NCBI GenBank assembly: GCA_001630475.1
Contig: KV419411.1
Span: 323,894 to 387,893, forward strand
From: Sistotremastrum niveocremeum HHB9708
Lineage: Eukaryota > Basidiomycota > Agaricomycetes > Sistotremastrales > Sistotremastraceae
Reading direction: 5' to 3'
DNA: 64,000 bases
Under the pieces are notes generated by a model that saw only the letters and a list, made by a program, of their open reading frames with translations, made no database searches and had not been told where the DNA came from. A program made the position numbers and the translations under genes. Below, in pieces: positions 44,020 to 55,179 of the stretch. Positions within the stretch are counted from its first letter, which is position 1. Every line of letters starts with the position of its first letter.

Positions 44020-46229
44020 ATGAACATTTCCCTTCGCTTTGGCCGTAATGGCTGTCGAATCGGTCAGTCCTCAAGCGGTCTATCTTACCATACCTCCTTA
44101 TATCCTCGAATTCCCAATATAGTATCACGGCTAGGGATTGCGGGCCCTTTCGTATCGTCTGCGTGGAGGCGGGTGTTATCGTCCCGCAGCAAATTCGATA
44201 ATACCTGTTGGCCCCCGATCGATGAGACCAGAGCTAGAACGCTCGTCCTTTGTTTTGATGGAACCGCAGATCAGGTGAGGATCATTGACTCTCCTTCATT
44301 GACTCTCTCATACTCTGGTACCAGTTCGACGATGACGTATGGCTCACTCATTTTTATCGGCGAAGCCTCATCAAAAGTACATAGAATTCCAACATCGTAA
44401 ACTTCTTCCGCCTGTTGAAGAAAGACGACCCCGGACGCCAGATGTGCTACTATCAAGCTGGCGTCGGGACTTATAGAAGGTGCATCACAAGACCGGCTGT
44501 CTCAGCCGTCACTGAATTTCTTTTGACGGATCAGTGTTCATGTCGCCCGACGTGGAATAGCTAAGTACGTCTAATTTTCACGTCCAACATGAAGCCTCGA
44601 ATCTGAAAGCATCGTCTTAGACTACCACTGTTCGTATCAACACGGCGTGAAACTGTCATTTATTAACATCTGTGTTTCCAGCCCCTATTTTATCGAATCC
44701 TTGTGAGTAAACCAATAAGTAAAATCATAGTCTTAATTCACCCCTTTCTAGCATCACAAAAAGACTAGATGAGGCCTTCGCATCTTACCTTCATACTCAT
44801 GTACGTCGCCATCACGAAGCACTTCGTGCCATCGATGACGTCACCGCAGGTTCAAGAAGGCTACAATTTTTGTGAGTGCAAGCTCAACGGCCCGCGAAAA
44901 TATCCGTTCTTCGATCCTCATTCTCAGTCCAGTAATGCAACACTATGCAGTCGGTGATAAAATTTGTTTATTTGGCTTTTCTCGGGGAGCCTATATCGCT
45001 CGAGCCTTAGCCGGCATGCTGGACGGTGTAGGTCTGTTACCTCGGGGTAACGAACAACAGGTTGATTTTGCATGGAAAATGTATCGAGACCACAGCGCGG
45101 AGGGTCTTGTCCGTGTACGTCGTGTTTATTTCCATCGACTGTCGCGGACGCCGAAACGGAGACTAATAAATCTTAGGCCGCCGAGTTCAAGTCAACGTTC
45201 TCAACCAATGTTGAGGTAGAATTTATGGGCGTCTTTGACACCGTCGCATCCGTCGGCCTCATACCTCGTTCACTTCCATTCGCTACTTCTTCCCATGCTA
45301 TTCACACCATGCGACAAGCATTATCTCTAGATGAACGTCGTGCAAAGTTCAAACCCAGCCACTTTCATAATCCTCCCCCAATATCCGATGAAACAAAGCG
45401 TAAAATCAAAGCCACGCAAATAGGAGAAACGTTGGCGCAGCAGGACTCCAAATCGGGAAAGACGACGACTGCGGAAGAGGCGGACGATGGACTGCAAAGG
45501 GGGAAGCCGGATATCAAAGAGGTGTGGTTTGCGGGTGGACATGTAAGCCTTGTGCTCATCCCATGATCTCTGGCTCATTCAACAACAGCGTGACGTAGGT
45601 GGAGGAAATTGGCCGAACAACATCAAGCACAGTCTCGCGATTATCCCGCTACGCTGGATGGTCAGAGAATGCATGACGTCAAACACCGGGATCTTATTCG
45701 ATCTCGCGCATCTTGCCTCCATCGGGCTCACGACAAGCCATCTCCCATTGCTTCCGAAGGTACCCGAACCAGATTCGGCGAAACCGAAGGCTTTATATGG
45801 GCCAGAAGATGCTCTCAGTGAGTCTTCCGATGAACTGAGCCGCAATCGAGCTTGGTGGCTTCTTGAATATTACCCATTACGAACGAAGGAGCTTGACAAG
45901 GACCTCCGGCAAGTACCAGGCTATTCGTGAGTCATCATGATCAGCTGCTCGGGCTTTTCTCATCGTTACGCACAGGGCTCCTAATCTCGGAAGGGGGCGT
46001 GTTATCCCCACTTCGTTCAAGCGGAATCTACTCGTTCATCGTTCTGTTCAATATCGTACGGAGAAGTGTCAGGACTACACCCCGAATGCTTGTTGGAGAG
46101 ATCAGAACGGTCGGATCCGAAGGCTGGATCTACGAGACCCGGATCCGGAGCTTAGAATTCATTGGTGAGTGCTCGACCCATCGTGAAACTTGTTGCATCA
46201 TGATCTCAATCTGTTGTAGGGCAGATTGA
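44020..46229 (+). CDS. DUF2235 alpha/beta-hydrolase (T6SS phospholipase effector-like fold)
   Basis: Exons: about 44020-44274 (start uncertain), 44325-44336, 44385-44479, 44682-44702, 44752-44800, 44850-44871, 44933-45114, 45177-45542, 45589-45926, 45976-46164 and 46220-46229. All internal phases close. Family marks are RTLVLCFDGTADQFDDDNSNIVNFFRLL, the nucleophile elbow LFGFSRGAYIARALAGML (about exon 7), EFMGVFDTVASVG with an acid residue, and GGHRDVGGG with the catalytic His. DUF2235 proteins are common in basidiomycetes and share a fold with bacterial Tle-type lipases; their fungal role is unknown. Two exons are very short (12 and 21 nt). The only in-frame ATG of exon 1 is at 44020, but the first ~60 codons look unlike protein, so the true start may lie in another exon. 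Confidence 0.85.
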
Positions 46230-46408
46230 CCGCGTCTGTGACGTAGAGTTATCTTCGCCTTCTAACTTTCTCATCGGTGTTGTTAACTCTTCTGATATGA
46301 AAGAAATGGTGCCATGACATATGCACATATGTATGCAGAACTGAATGGCCGGATGCTATCAGAAACGCACAATGATTGGTCGAATATGAGACGATCAACG
46401 TTCACATA

Positions 46409-47533
46409 TCAATGATCCGCGGCCGGCGTAGAAGCGCCGGCGGACGGAGAGCCTTCCTGCAATCTCAGCAATGTCTCCTCCAACATCCGGGCTCTCTCAG
46501 CATTAACCCTCTCCTCCGACCCGTCATAGCTTTCAGGCCGACCTCTTTCTGATGAAGCGTTCGGGTGGCTCTGAACGCTTGCCCTTTGACTATTCGCTCC
46601 TTCTGAGCTCCCTGTGTTTCGGCGCATAGTTCTCCTCAAGCTTGCCCTGAGAGCTCCTGCCAACAACAGCGTTGATCCGCGGGTATTCCCATACGCAGGA
46701 GGTGGCACTACCGCAATCATCGAGTCTTCAATATCGCCGGTTCCGCGATATCCCAAGGCCGCTGCATATGTTGGAAGAGGAGGACGATTCCAAGGTGCGA
46801 AAGGCACGCTTGGAGATGATGATCCCATTCCTCCCAGCCCACCCGAGAGCTCTGAACGATGACGGGGAAGGGCGGATCCAGGGTGAAGATGAACGTATCG
46901 CTCGGCGCGAAGACGGAATATAGAACGCTCAATGAAGAGCAGTTGAACGAGGGACCCACAGGCGAAAGCCGTGTGGACAAATATTATGCTCGCTCCCGTT
47001 CCTATAGATTGTGAATTCTGAGGACTTGGTGGGGAGGCTTTGATGACTCGGACTGTGAAGACCCATCCTACGATTGTGCCGGCAAAGATTAGGAGTTGGA
47101 TGATGAATCGTAGGATGGTGGGAAGAGTGAGGCCGAATACATGAGGAAGCGTTTGGGAGTTGTATGAAAAGATCGAGAAAATGGATTTTTTGGACGTTGA
47201 ATGCAGGGATGCGGTGGATGAGGATGTAGTAGCAGTGGTCGTCGTAGGTAGTGTGGTGGCGACCTCTGCAGGGGCTGCAGGAGCAGCATTTCTCGAGGCT
47301 ACTCGTTCAGCAGGATGTGGACCGCTGAACGACTCCGTTGACTCCAATCCTCTATCCGCACTAGATAGATTACTGGACGTAATCGAACTGGCAACAGATT
47401 GCTCTGAATAGCCAATTTCTCCGGATTTCACTGGTAAAGGACCAGCATGGTTGCTCCTACTCGCAGGCCCTGCCACGCCCTCGCGATCCACTTGGCGAGA
47501 CGACTCTGCCACTCCTCCGTTATTTGATGCCAT
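46409..47533 (-). CDS. Two-transmembrane, Ser/Pro-rich protein of unknown function
   Basis: Single exon, 374 aa from ATG 47533. About 130 residues of Ser/Thr/Ala-rich, probably disordered sequence come first. Two membrane segments follow, LPTILRFIIQLLIFAGTIVGW (about residues 155-180) and ASIIFVHTAFACGSLVQLLFI (about 200-222). A long cytosolic tail then carries VPPPAYG, a PPxY-type site that Nedd4/Rsp5-like WW-domain ubiquitin ligases bind. The tail ends with a predicted short helix (EERVNAERARMLEETLLRLQE). I do not recognise a family; the pattern is typical of basidiomycete-specific membrane proteins, possibly an adaptor for ubiquitin-dependent sorting (inference). Confidence 0.75.
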   Translation of the reverse strand: MASNNGGVAESSRQVDREGVAGPASRSNHAGPLPVKSGEIGYSEQSVASSITSSNLSSADRGLESTESFSGPHPAERVASRNAAPAAPAEVATTLPTTTTATTSSSTASLHSTSKKSIFSIFSYNSQTLPHVFGLTLPTILRFIIQLLIFAGTIVGWVFTVRVIKASPPSPQNSQSIGTGASIIFVHTAFACGSLVQLLFIERSIFRLRAERYVHLHPGSALPRHRSELSGGLGGMGSSSPSVPFAPWNRPPLPTYAAALGYRGTGDIEDSMIAVVPPPAYGNTRGSTLLLAGALRASLRRTMRRNTGSSEGANSQRASVQSHPNASSERGRPESYDGSEERVNAERARMLEETLLRLQEGSPSAGASTPAADH

Positions 47534-49883
47534 GACCGAAACTACAACCAACTGGTTGTCTCTGGATAAGATCCTGTAAAAATCGCTAGCTCCTGGCGAG
47601 CGATGAACTGGCACCCGACCACAGTTTCAGGCTGAAAGAGAGTATTGAAAGAGAGTGAAAATAAGAATAGATGTAGAAGAGAAGAAAGAAGGGCAATGTT
47701 CTGTGCAATCAGAGTATCAACATTTCAAGAGCCCATCAATCGAGCCAGCTGGAGTTCAAAGGTTGGTCGTGATGGTTGAGCTCGCCAGCGACGCCTTCTG
47801 CGGAAGCTGGCTGCTTCCGGATGATATCGATTTGATCTTCGTTGCCTTGGTGCTCGACCAGACAAAGCCAAACTCGAGCCTCAGTGGGCGGTGCTTCCTT
47901 GAGGCATCTATAACGATGATTTGCTAGCTGACTGTCTACATTTGCACTGGTGGTCGAATATATTCCGGCGGTTGAAAACGGGATGCTCCTCTAAATTGTT
48001 GGTGCGACGCCAGTTTCTCAATGTGCAGCTATCGCTCGAACAGATTTACTATGAAATACAGAATTTCTGATATGGCTCGTCCAAAACTCATTCGCTGAGC
48101 GCTCCAGGCTCTCGATCATTTGAGCTACGTCGACTTGACCAACCGTCTCAGGAACGCCATCGACGATCAGGGAAATGAACAAGAACCTGGACAATGAGCC
48201 AAACGTGGTTATCGCAATGCCATTTCCAATCCCCCGAAGCGAGTTATATAATCAATACAAGGTTGTTCAAGTGATTCAAATGGCTCTCCTAAATATTTCT
48301 TGGGAACAAGACGCACTGCGCAAACCTGTACCCAACTCTTCGCATCCCGCCTTCCTCGTACCTTCTTGAAATTCCAGTCTGTGGCTCGTCTCATGTCTTA
48401 TCGTGCTCTACACTTCGGGTTCTTCAATCAGAAATATCAGGTCACACGAATTCGCCCTATGTTCAAATGGTCCCCTGACTCCTGGCCGTACTATGTGGCT
48501 ACTCTGGATTGTCCGAAAATCGGAGGCTGACACTCGTCCTCTGACATCTTTGTCGACATCTCGGGTCCCAAGACTTCCTAAGTCATTCGAACAGGTCATA
48601 TAGCTCTACGGCCGCGGACGTGCAGCTAATCCAAACCGCGAGGAAAGCCATACCAAGCCATTCTCTAAATCCGCTAAACCGCTGTTATCGCCCTGACTGA
48701 GGAGATGAATGACGACAGAGATTCGGAAGAAAAGCAATCTTTGTATGAGGCCTGCATATCTGAATGAAACGACCCCTGAGGATCATCCTGTGCCTTGATC
48801 GCCCTGTTTCGATGATCGAAAAAAACTGGACTAGTCGCCGACTTCCTAATGTTAATCAAGGCCATCCTGCTACTCTAATGGCCCAGCACTCCGTTACATC
48901 CTTGGTAAAAGAGTTGCCCAAGGGTTGCTCAAGGGTAACACTACAGACGGCACTGGCATGAAAGGCTAAGCATATAAAACAGCCCGAAAAACTCTGTTGA
49001 CAGGAGGTTCGACGACACCTAATCGGCGATTCGCGTACTACCATTAATTCATCAGTAAAATCACCATCCGTGTCCGTTCACGATTCAACTATATACATTC
49101 TATGTTTACCTTGATCATGCCGCCATTGCCGCAACCGTAACGAACGGCATCGCCGTGCCAACACCCGTTGCACGTCAACTGGAGCCAAGGTGCGCTCCGA
49201 AACAGGCACATTGCATTTCCAGGCACCCATGCCGATTTTATGACGTTGTGCTAAATACAGCTGTCAGTGCTCAAAGGGAGAATTTTGGTACCAGCCGAAG
49301 TGTACAGTACTTGTCTATACATGTAAGTGCCTCAATATAGCCTCTTGTGCGCTCGGCATCCAAAGGCTTGAGACATAGGGTTATGTTTAGCTAGTGTGCC
49401 AAGTGCCGTGAGCTTGGTTCATTACATGTAATAAAATGAAGTTTCTGATACTGTTAGGGTATGGAATTCGACAAAAACAGTCTGCCAAGTGAGACCAAGA
49501 TAGAAAATTCCGACGGTTCAAATACTGAACTGTGCAAGTAATAATATGCACGATTAACTGACACAACTTGTCGTTTTACTTCATAGCAAAAGCCCCTCAG
49601 AGCAAACGAGATTGATTATTTTCCGACATTGGCTCCCCTTTGCCGGCAAGGAGGCCGATCACGATCGATCAATTCTGATCCAGGGGTAAGATCCATATTA
49701 ATCAATTTGCAATCTGCCAAGAGAAGTCAAGTCCGAGGGGCCTGGCGGAGTTCGAATTACGGACCGCGTGCTGGAGGTCATCCGGTTGCGGAGGTGGAAT
49801 CGAGATGTTTATCCGAGGTCTTTTTTGAAGCGGGTTCCACCCAGTTGCCCTCAGCGCCTCTGTCTCCCAAGCACCCACCACAG
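47534..49883. other. 2.3-kb region without a supported gene
   Basis: Frames at 48175-48369, 48300-48530 (plus) and 48865-48674 (minus) are short and unconnected. 48290-48530 could be a decayed exon, but I cannot place it in a family. Nothing repetitive is evident. Confidence 0.45.
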
Positions 49884-50021
49884 ATGCAGCTCCCAACACA
49901 TTTCGCCACCCTTGTCGCCCTCGTCATCGTGTCTGCGAGCACGCTCGTCGCCACTGCTCCCTCGGCGGAACCAGTAGACGATGTAAAACGATGGGGTCCT
50001 CCCAAAGGCCCTGACTGGTGA
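49884..50021 (+). CDS. 45-residue secreted peptide precursor with a Kex2-like site
   Basis: The frame from ATG 49884 encodes a clear signal peptide (MQLPTHFATLVALVIVSAST, hydrophobic to about residue 24, then ATA-PSA). A short acidic spacer, EPVDDV, is followed by KR and the terminal nonapeptide WGPPKGPDW. KR is the dibasic site cut by the fungal Golgi protease Kex2, so a 9-residue peptide with Trp at both ends would be released. A larger in-frame ORF begins at 49629, but its N-terminal part has no protein character. The placement of the signal peptide supports 49884. It has no Cys and no CaaX box, so it is not a normal basidiomycete lipopeptide pheromone or a cyclic dikaritin-type multi-core precursor. 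Short length keeps chance possible. Confidence 0.55.
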   Translation: MQLPTHFATLVALVIVSASTLVATAPSAEPVDDVKRWGPPKGPDW

Positions 50022-51550
50022 TTGCCTTACGTCGTACGTGACACCGTTCTCTGATACCATAGCGAGAGCTGACGATTGTTCAAGGCATTTGAAGCGATCT
50101 GATACGTCCAGATTGCTGCGATCTCACTATTCCGCATTCACATACGTTCTTATAATCTCCATGAGCTCTGTGGGCATTCTGCTGTTTTTTTCGGAATGTA
50201 TTTCAAGTGTATGAGCCAATATGTGCTATCTTTATCTTCTAATCCCTGATCTCGAATAACATTCTTGAGGCTAAAACACCCAATCCCGAGTACGCCGTAA
50301 TCTGCTCTCGCTCATAGAGTCGTGTGTCGTCATTTTCGCGCCAAAGGCCTGTGCACATCTCCCGCTTTTGCATCAGTTGTTAAGGGCAAATTGGACTGGT
50401 ACGGAAACATGCCCTTGTGAAACTACCGAAACGATTCATAAAGCCGACCCTCTGCAACGAAAGAATCCCTCCTTGCTTCAGCGAGTCATCAAGAGTTAGA
50501 GAATCGCTTGGAGGTGGTGGGAAGGCTTCAGAAGCCTAACAATTGATGCTTAAATTAGTTCCATGTGGGAACTGAGAAGTGTCGACGGCGTCAGTAAGAA
50601 ATATATCAACGAGCTTCTGCTATGTCGTGCACGATAAACGATGACATCCGGATGCTTGCGGTCTATGGAGAACCAGCGCGATGTTCACGAAATGCACATG
50701 AGTCGAAACAACGTCGACGTGTCCTGTCACGATGCAAGAAGCCCACTTCGTACCTGCAAGAATAGAACCAATATAGATCGCCGGGCCGCTTATTAGTGAG
50801 CAAACGAGAGAAAATCTCAGGGTCCTATCCACTTCTTCCATAGTTAAACCGACGTTGGAGTTAAAAGAGACATTGATCGACAGAAATGTTGATCGCCATG
50901 CAGTACGATCCGTAGCGTATGCAAACAATTAGAACACGGAACTTTCATGTGGAGCCTCGCCTGGAACGTGTGGAGATGCCGGAATGAGGCAAAGGATCCA
51001 GAAGATAATGCCTCTGAAATATTCGAAACACCGCGGGACCAAGAGGCTAGTACGAGCCTGGAAAAAGTTTGAGAAGATGCCTGCGATCGTTTCATATGGT
51101 ATATCCCGGTCTTTCTGATTGACTTCGTCGTTCTTGGCTGTTTCGCTAGGCTATCAAGGCCTTCGTTCCTGAGGGTCTGGATCCTGAGCTTCATCTCGGC
51201 CTAGCTTTCGGGCCCGAGAGCGCCACCGGGCTGAAAAAAGGCTGTCCAAAGCAGAGATCTGAGCAAACCCACAAGTAAATAAACAAAAAAGGGACTTACA
51301 GATCATCAGGTAACAACTTCCGGAGCTCAGATCTGCGACATAGACATTCTAAACGCGCATTGAGCCCTATCCTACCTTCATGCCCTGATTTCCCTGGCCG
51401 TTTTGTCGATGCCGAAGACGGCAATGCGCTCGGCACTCGAATCGGAGCACGAACCTGTGTGACCGGAAGCATATCGGGATTCGGGAGTTACCCTTTCCGA
51501 TTTCACGGGCGTCCTCGTTATAGCCGATTAACCGGACTTGCCTTGGAACC
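50022..51550. other. Mostly non-coding region with a possible unknown minus-strand gene
   Basis: On the minus strand, 50928-50620 encodes a coherent stretch (DRTAWRSTFLSINVSFNSNVGLTM..., GPAIYIGSILAGTKW). A second frame, 51194-50844, overlaps it upstream. I could not find splice sites that join them, and I recognise no family. It may be a gene fragment or a degraded gene. Confidence 0.3.
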
Positions 51551-52928
51551 ATGACCAGGGCAGAAACCACGACGACGACAAGACATTATATTCAACATGT
51601 CGTGCCTGGCATCCGTATCGCTGGCGATATGGAACAGTGGAATGCTACGGAGCCGACACAAGGGCGGAAGATTGCTCTGGTATGAACCCAGTTTGAACCT
51701 ATTCATTTGAGCGTGTAGATGGACCCTTGTTTGTTAGATCTTGCACGGCGCAATGGGGTGCTGCTTCCTCTGATCGGGTTTGTTTGGAAAGGCTAATATC
51801 TATCTTAGACATAAAGATTATCTGTTCCAAAAGAAGTTGGCAAAGCAGTTACCTATTGATTCTTTCCGATTCGACTTTAGGTAACCGATCATTATGGTGC
51901 TCTTCCGCTCAGACTCTAACCGGATACAGAGCAAACCATGAGACCCCTGGTACATGGAATATCGCTAACTTTGAGGATGATTTAGAGGACCTGCGGATCG
52001 TAGGTGAATATTTGACGAAACAACTGGGGTACCGAATCGCAATGATCGTCGCGCATTCGAGGTACGACCTGAAACTATGTTGGAAGCCTCGGGATTCTTA
52101 GAGTTCTGTTGTTTGTTTAGGGCTACCTTTGTCAGCTCATATTGGATTTGCAACTCGGAGTGGGCCAAATCCGTCGAGGCATTCGTCAACGTATCGGGGA
52201 GATACAGAATGAATGTAAGTGGGCAAAGATATACCCTCGAAATATTAACACCTACCATGTTCAGAAAATATTCGGTGCATCCTACGACCCTTCCGTCTCC
52301 AACATCAGCTAAACAGAGTCTGCCTTGTAGATCGAACCAATCATGAGTTATATGGAGCTCAGTTCAAAGAGCGAGGTAAGAGACTGATTTCAGTCGCGTG
52401 ACTCCTGTGTATTAATAAAGCACAGGCTTCTATGAATGGAAGACTCGCGTCGCTGGCAAGCCAGTCATAGGAATCATTCGACCACAGGACGTCTCGAAAT
52501 TCGGCGCCTGGGATAACTCGTACCTATGGACTGAATTTCCTCAACACATCGACGTTTTGACGATTCATGGATTTCGGGATGACATCGTGCCACCGTTCGT
52601 ATTCCGCCTGATCATGAGGACTTCTGCCAGATATAACACCGACATCGATGTTCTCTGTTCTTTGTAGATATGACGCTATCATTTACGCCCGCGTCTATTC
52701 CTCGAGGTCTCCTGGAACACATACACTACATATGATAGAAGGCGCTGATCACAACTTTATCGGGGTCCGTTCTCTCTCGATATTAGTACGTTGAGATCTT
52801 CCGAGCTGATGGTGTTGATATAGCATTTCGAAGAAGTTATAGAAACCGTAATTGGGTGGTGGGCACTGAGAGGATCCGGTAATCTGAAGACGGGCATTTG
52901 GAATACAGGAGTGAAAGGGAAATTATAG
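51551..52928 (+). CDS. Alpha/beta-hydrolase, S33 serine-aminopeptidase-like esterase
   Basis: Ten exons, 51551-51679, 51738-51757, 51809-51880, 51930-52061, 52121-52214, 52265-52274, 52331-52375, 52426-52594, 52668-52764 and 52824-52928, give 290 aa with closing phases. The fold is recognised from ILHGAMG-HKDYLFQKKLAKQL (oxyanion strand), FRFDFRANHET, the elbow MIVAHSRATF, DVLTIHGFRDDIVPPYDAIIYA (acid Asp) and MIEGADHNFIG (catalytic His). The elbow normally reads G-H-S-x-G; here both glycines are replaced (A-H-S-R-A), which may lower or change activity. Exon 6 is only 10 nt. Related fungal proteins are annotated as esterases or lipases without known substrates; a cytosolic location is likely (no signal peptide). 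Confidence 0.85.
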
Positions 52929-55179
52929 ATTGAACTCCTGACAGATCACTTCCTCGATGAGATTGGGAGTGTAGACAGGAGAGGCGTGTCTACGATAGGC
53001 AATCACTTATCTGCTCGATTCTAACACGAGGCTGACAGCGTTACGGAACATCCAGCCAAGCGCATGCTACTGGAGTCGTAATGGTACTAGTAGACTTGAC
53101 TAAACATGTAGCTCTCTTGCGCCGTTTGGATGCGCTGCTTTTGCTGGTGAGAAAGGTGGATACCTGAGAAAAAAAATAGGCAGCCTTGGGGTGCGAAGAT
53201 AAACAACAGGAGCACAAGTGGCGGTGAACAAAGCGCACGAGCAATCCATTGAGGTCGTCCGACTGAGCAAGGAAAGCTATTTTTAGACCACGGAGTTCGT
53301 CATAGGCTCCCGGAGTTGCCTAAAGAAGACGGAAACGTTAAATTCGAAGCTCCGCTGTTGGTCCTTGTTGGCAGTTCGCTCTGTGAGCGTCAACGACGGA
53401 GACGGAGATGCAGAAGTCGACTTAGTAGACCACAAATAGCGTGCAGAAATTCGGAGAAAAATCGCAGCAGTCACCATACAGACGTAGGATGACACGAAGC
53501 TTGACTGAATGAAGGAATGCAGTCCAAAGTCTTTATAGTTCCTATGAGGAAGCGTGAAGCGCTCAAGCAGTTAATCTCCTGCGACACCGTAGCACCGTAG
53601 ACGCCTTTGCGTGACAGCTGCGGCCCTGTTCGGGAATTGGTGGCTCCGAGGATCGGTTTGGATGAGGTCAAGTGCTCTCAGTACCTTGAATGCTCCTTTA
53701 TCGCCAGTAGAAGACGTGGTTGAACAAAGAGCCAATCAGCAAGCCTCGATAAAGCAATTTTAGCCGCACCGGAGATCGCGGTTCTCTTCATATTGTTCAG
53801 GGCATCGTTGCAATATTATAGCAGATCTGAAGCCGGTTTGCGGTTGAGAGATCTGACCCATAGAATAGAAGAATTTGACAGATATTATTTTGAGTGGCTG
53901 ATCGTGGCATTCAACTCCAGTGTTGGAGGCAATTATGTGCCTTGGGGCGAGCTGATCCCGGCCTCGTGAGCAAGACTGTGGATCATGACGCGCAGCAATG
54001 AGAAAAGAACGATCGGCCCACTACGGTCAATTGGAAAGTTGCCTGAAACCATGCAGATGTGAAAGCCACAAAAATATCTGACGAGTTCGGAGGCAAATAG
54101 TGTTGCCAGAAACAGTTAGGTCCTTTACCTCTTCTCCATTCTTCGCCATGCTGCGCTAGTTCGACACCATTGACATCATTGATGCTTATTAGCAAGCTTG
54201 AACTTCGAGCAACCCCCTTGGGATATTATGTCGGTGAATTTGGCTGATGGCAACCCTGTAGCGTAAAATTGCCTGAGACCTGGACGTGTTACGGGGTGCT
54301 TCTTGGCCGTAGCTGAGTAAAGCTCGACGTCATTTGTCTGCGGAAGGCCTCGATTCCCGACTTTTAGGAAGGCAAGAAGGAGAGTTACGGAAAGGCTTGA
54401 GCCTCTAACCGCACGCTTGCGGGACCGAAGCGACACATGACGACAGGGTCAGCGACTCGATACCAGATCGACGGGGCAAAAATGACAAACACGGAATGGA
54501 GACTGGATATAAGGAGACAATGGATGAACGAGTTGTTAAGCAAGGAACCAAGAGGAGCCGACGATGGCCACGGCTATCCACTCGAGTTCCGACTTCACCC
54601 GCGAGCCCAAACAGGGCCAAATAGTTCAATCTGCGCGCCATCATCTAATAGTGCATTCTATGATGAACACAAGGGAGATCGTCTTTCTCGAGGATTTGAG
54701 TCAGCTTGGATCTTTCCAAAATAGAGCAAATTTCCGAAATGAGCCCGGTACTGAAATCTGCAGCTTCCATACAGAATGGTCAAGTGGGAATTGCTTGCTG
54801 ATCCGCCCTATTCATCCCTTCAGGCCACAGAATTCGGGCTCAGTGTTCACACCTCGTGTCAGGCAGCCTCGCCTGGGCTTAGTATTGCACAGCCTATCGA
54901 CACTGCGTCATAGGTCCAACGCGCGAATATTGCTACTGCTAGGAACACCTGGGATCGTGCTCTTCGGATATCGGATCTTCTCATGCCTCATATATAGATA
55001 GCCAGCGCTTGTCTTGTGAGCTGTCCTATCAATACCCCTACATGTATGGCTTTCTCCTGGTCTGAGGCTACCCTAAACAACCCATCTTCTGAAATACTTC
55101 AATAACAAACGTAGCGCGATTCAAAGGAGGTTTCAACCTCTTGTCCAAGGATAACTAGGCCGCACAGTGACACTGCAAC
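52929..55179. other. 2.2-kb region without a supported gene
   Basis: Only short, unconnected frames (for example 53495-53283 minus and 54437-54724 plus). No repeats or RNA genes were recognised. Its 3' end is the promoter of the copper-fist gene. Confidence 0.5.

Noticed and set aside
49629-50021. 130-residue version of the small peptide precursor
   Set aside because: The extra N-terminal part lacks protein character and would bury the signal peptide; the internal ATG at 49884 fits better.
50620-51194. Possible two-exon minus-strand gene
   Set aside because: The second block reads like protein, but a stop precedes it in frame and no phase-consistent splice was found; left as an unresolved region.
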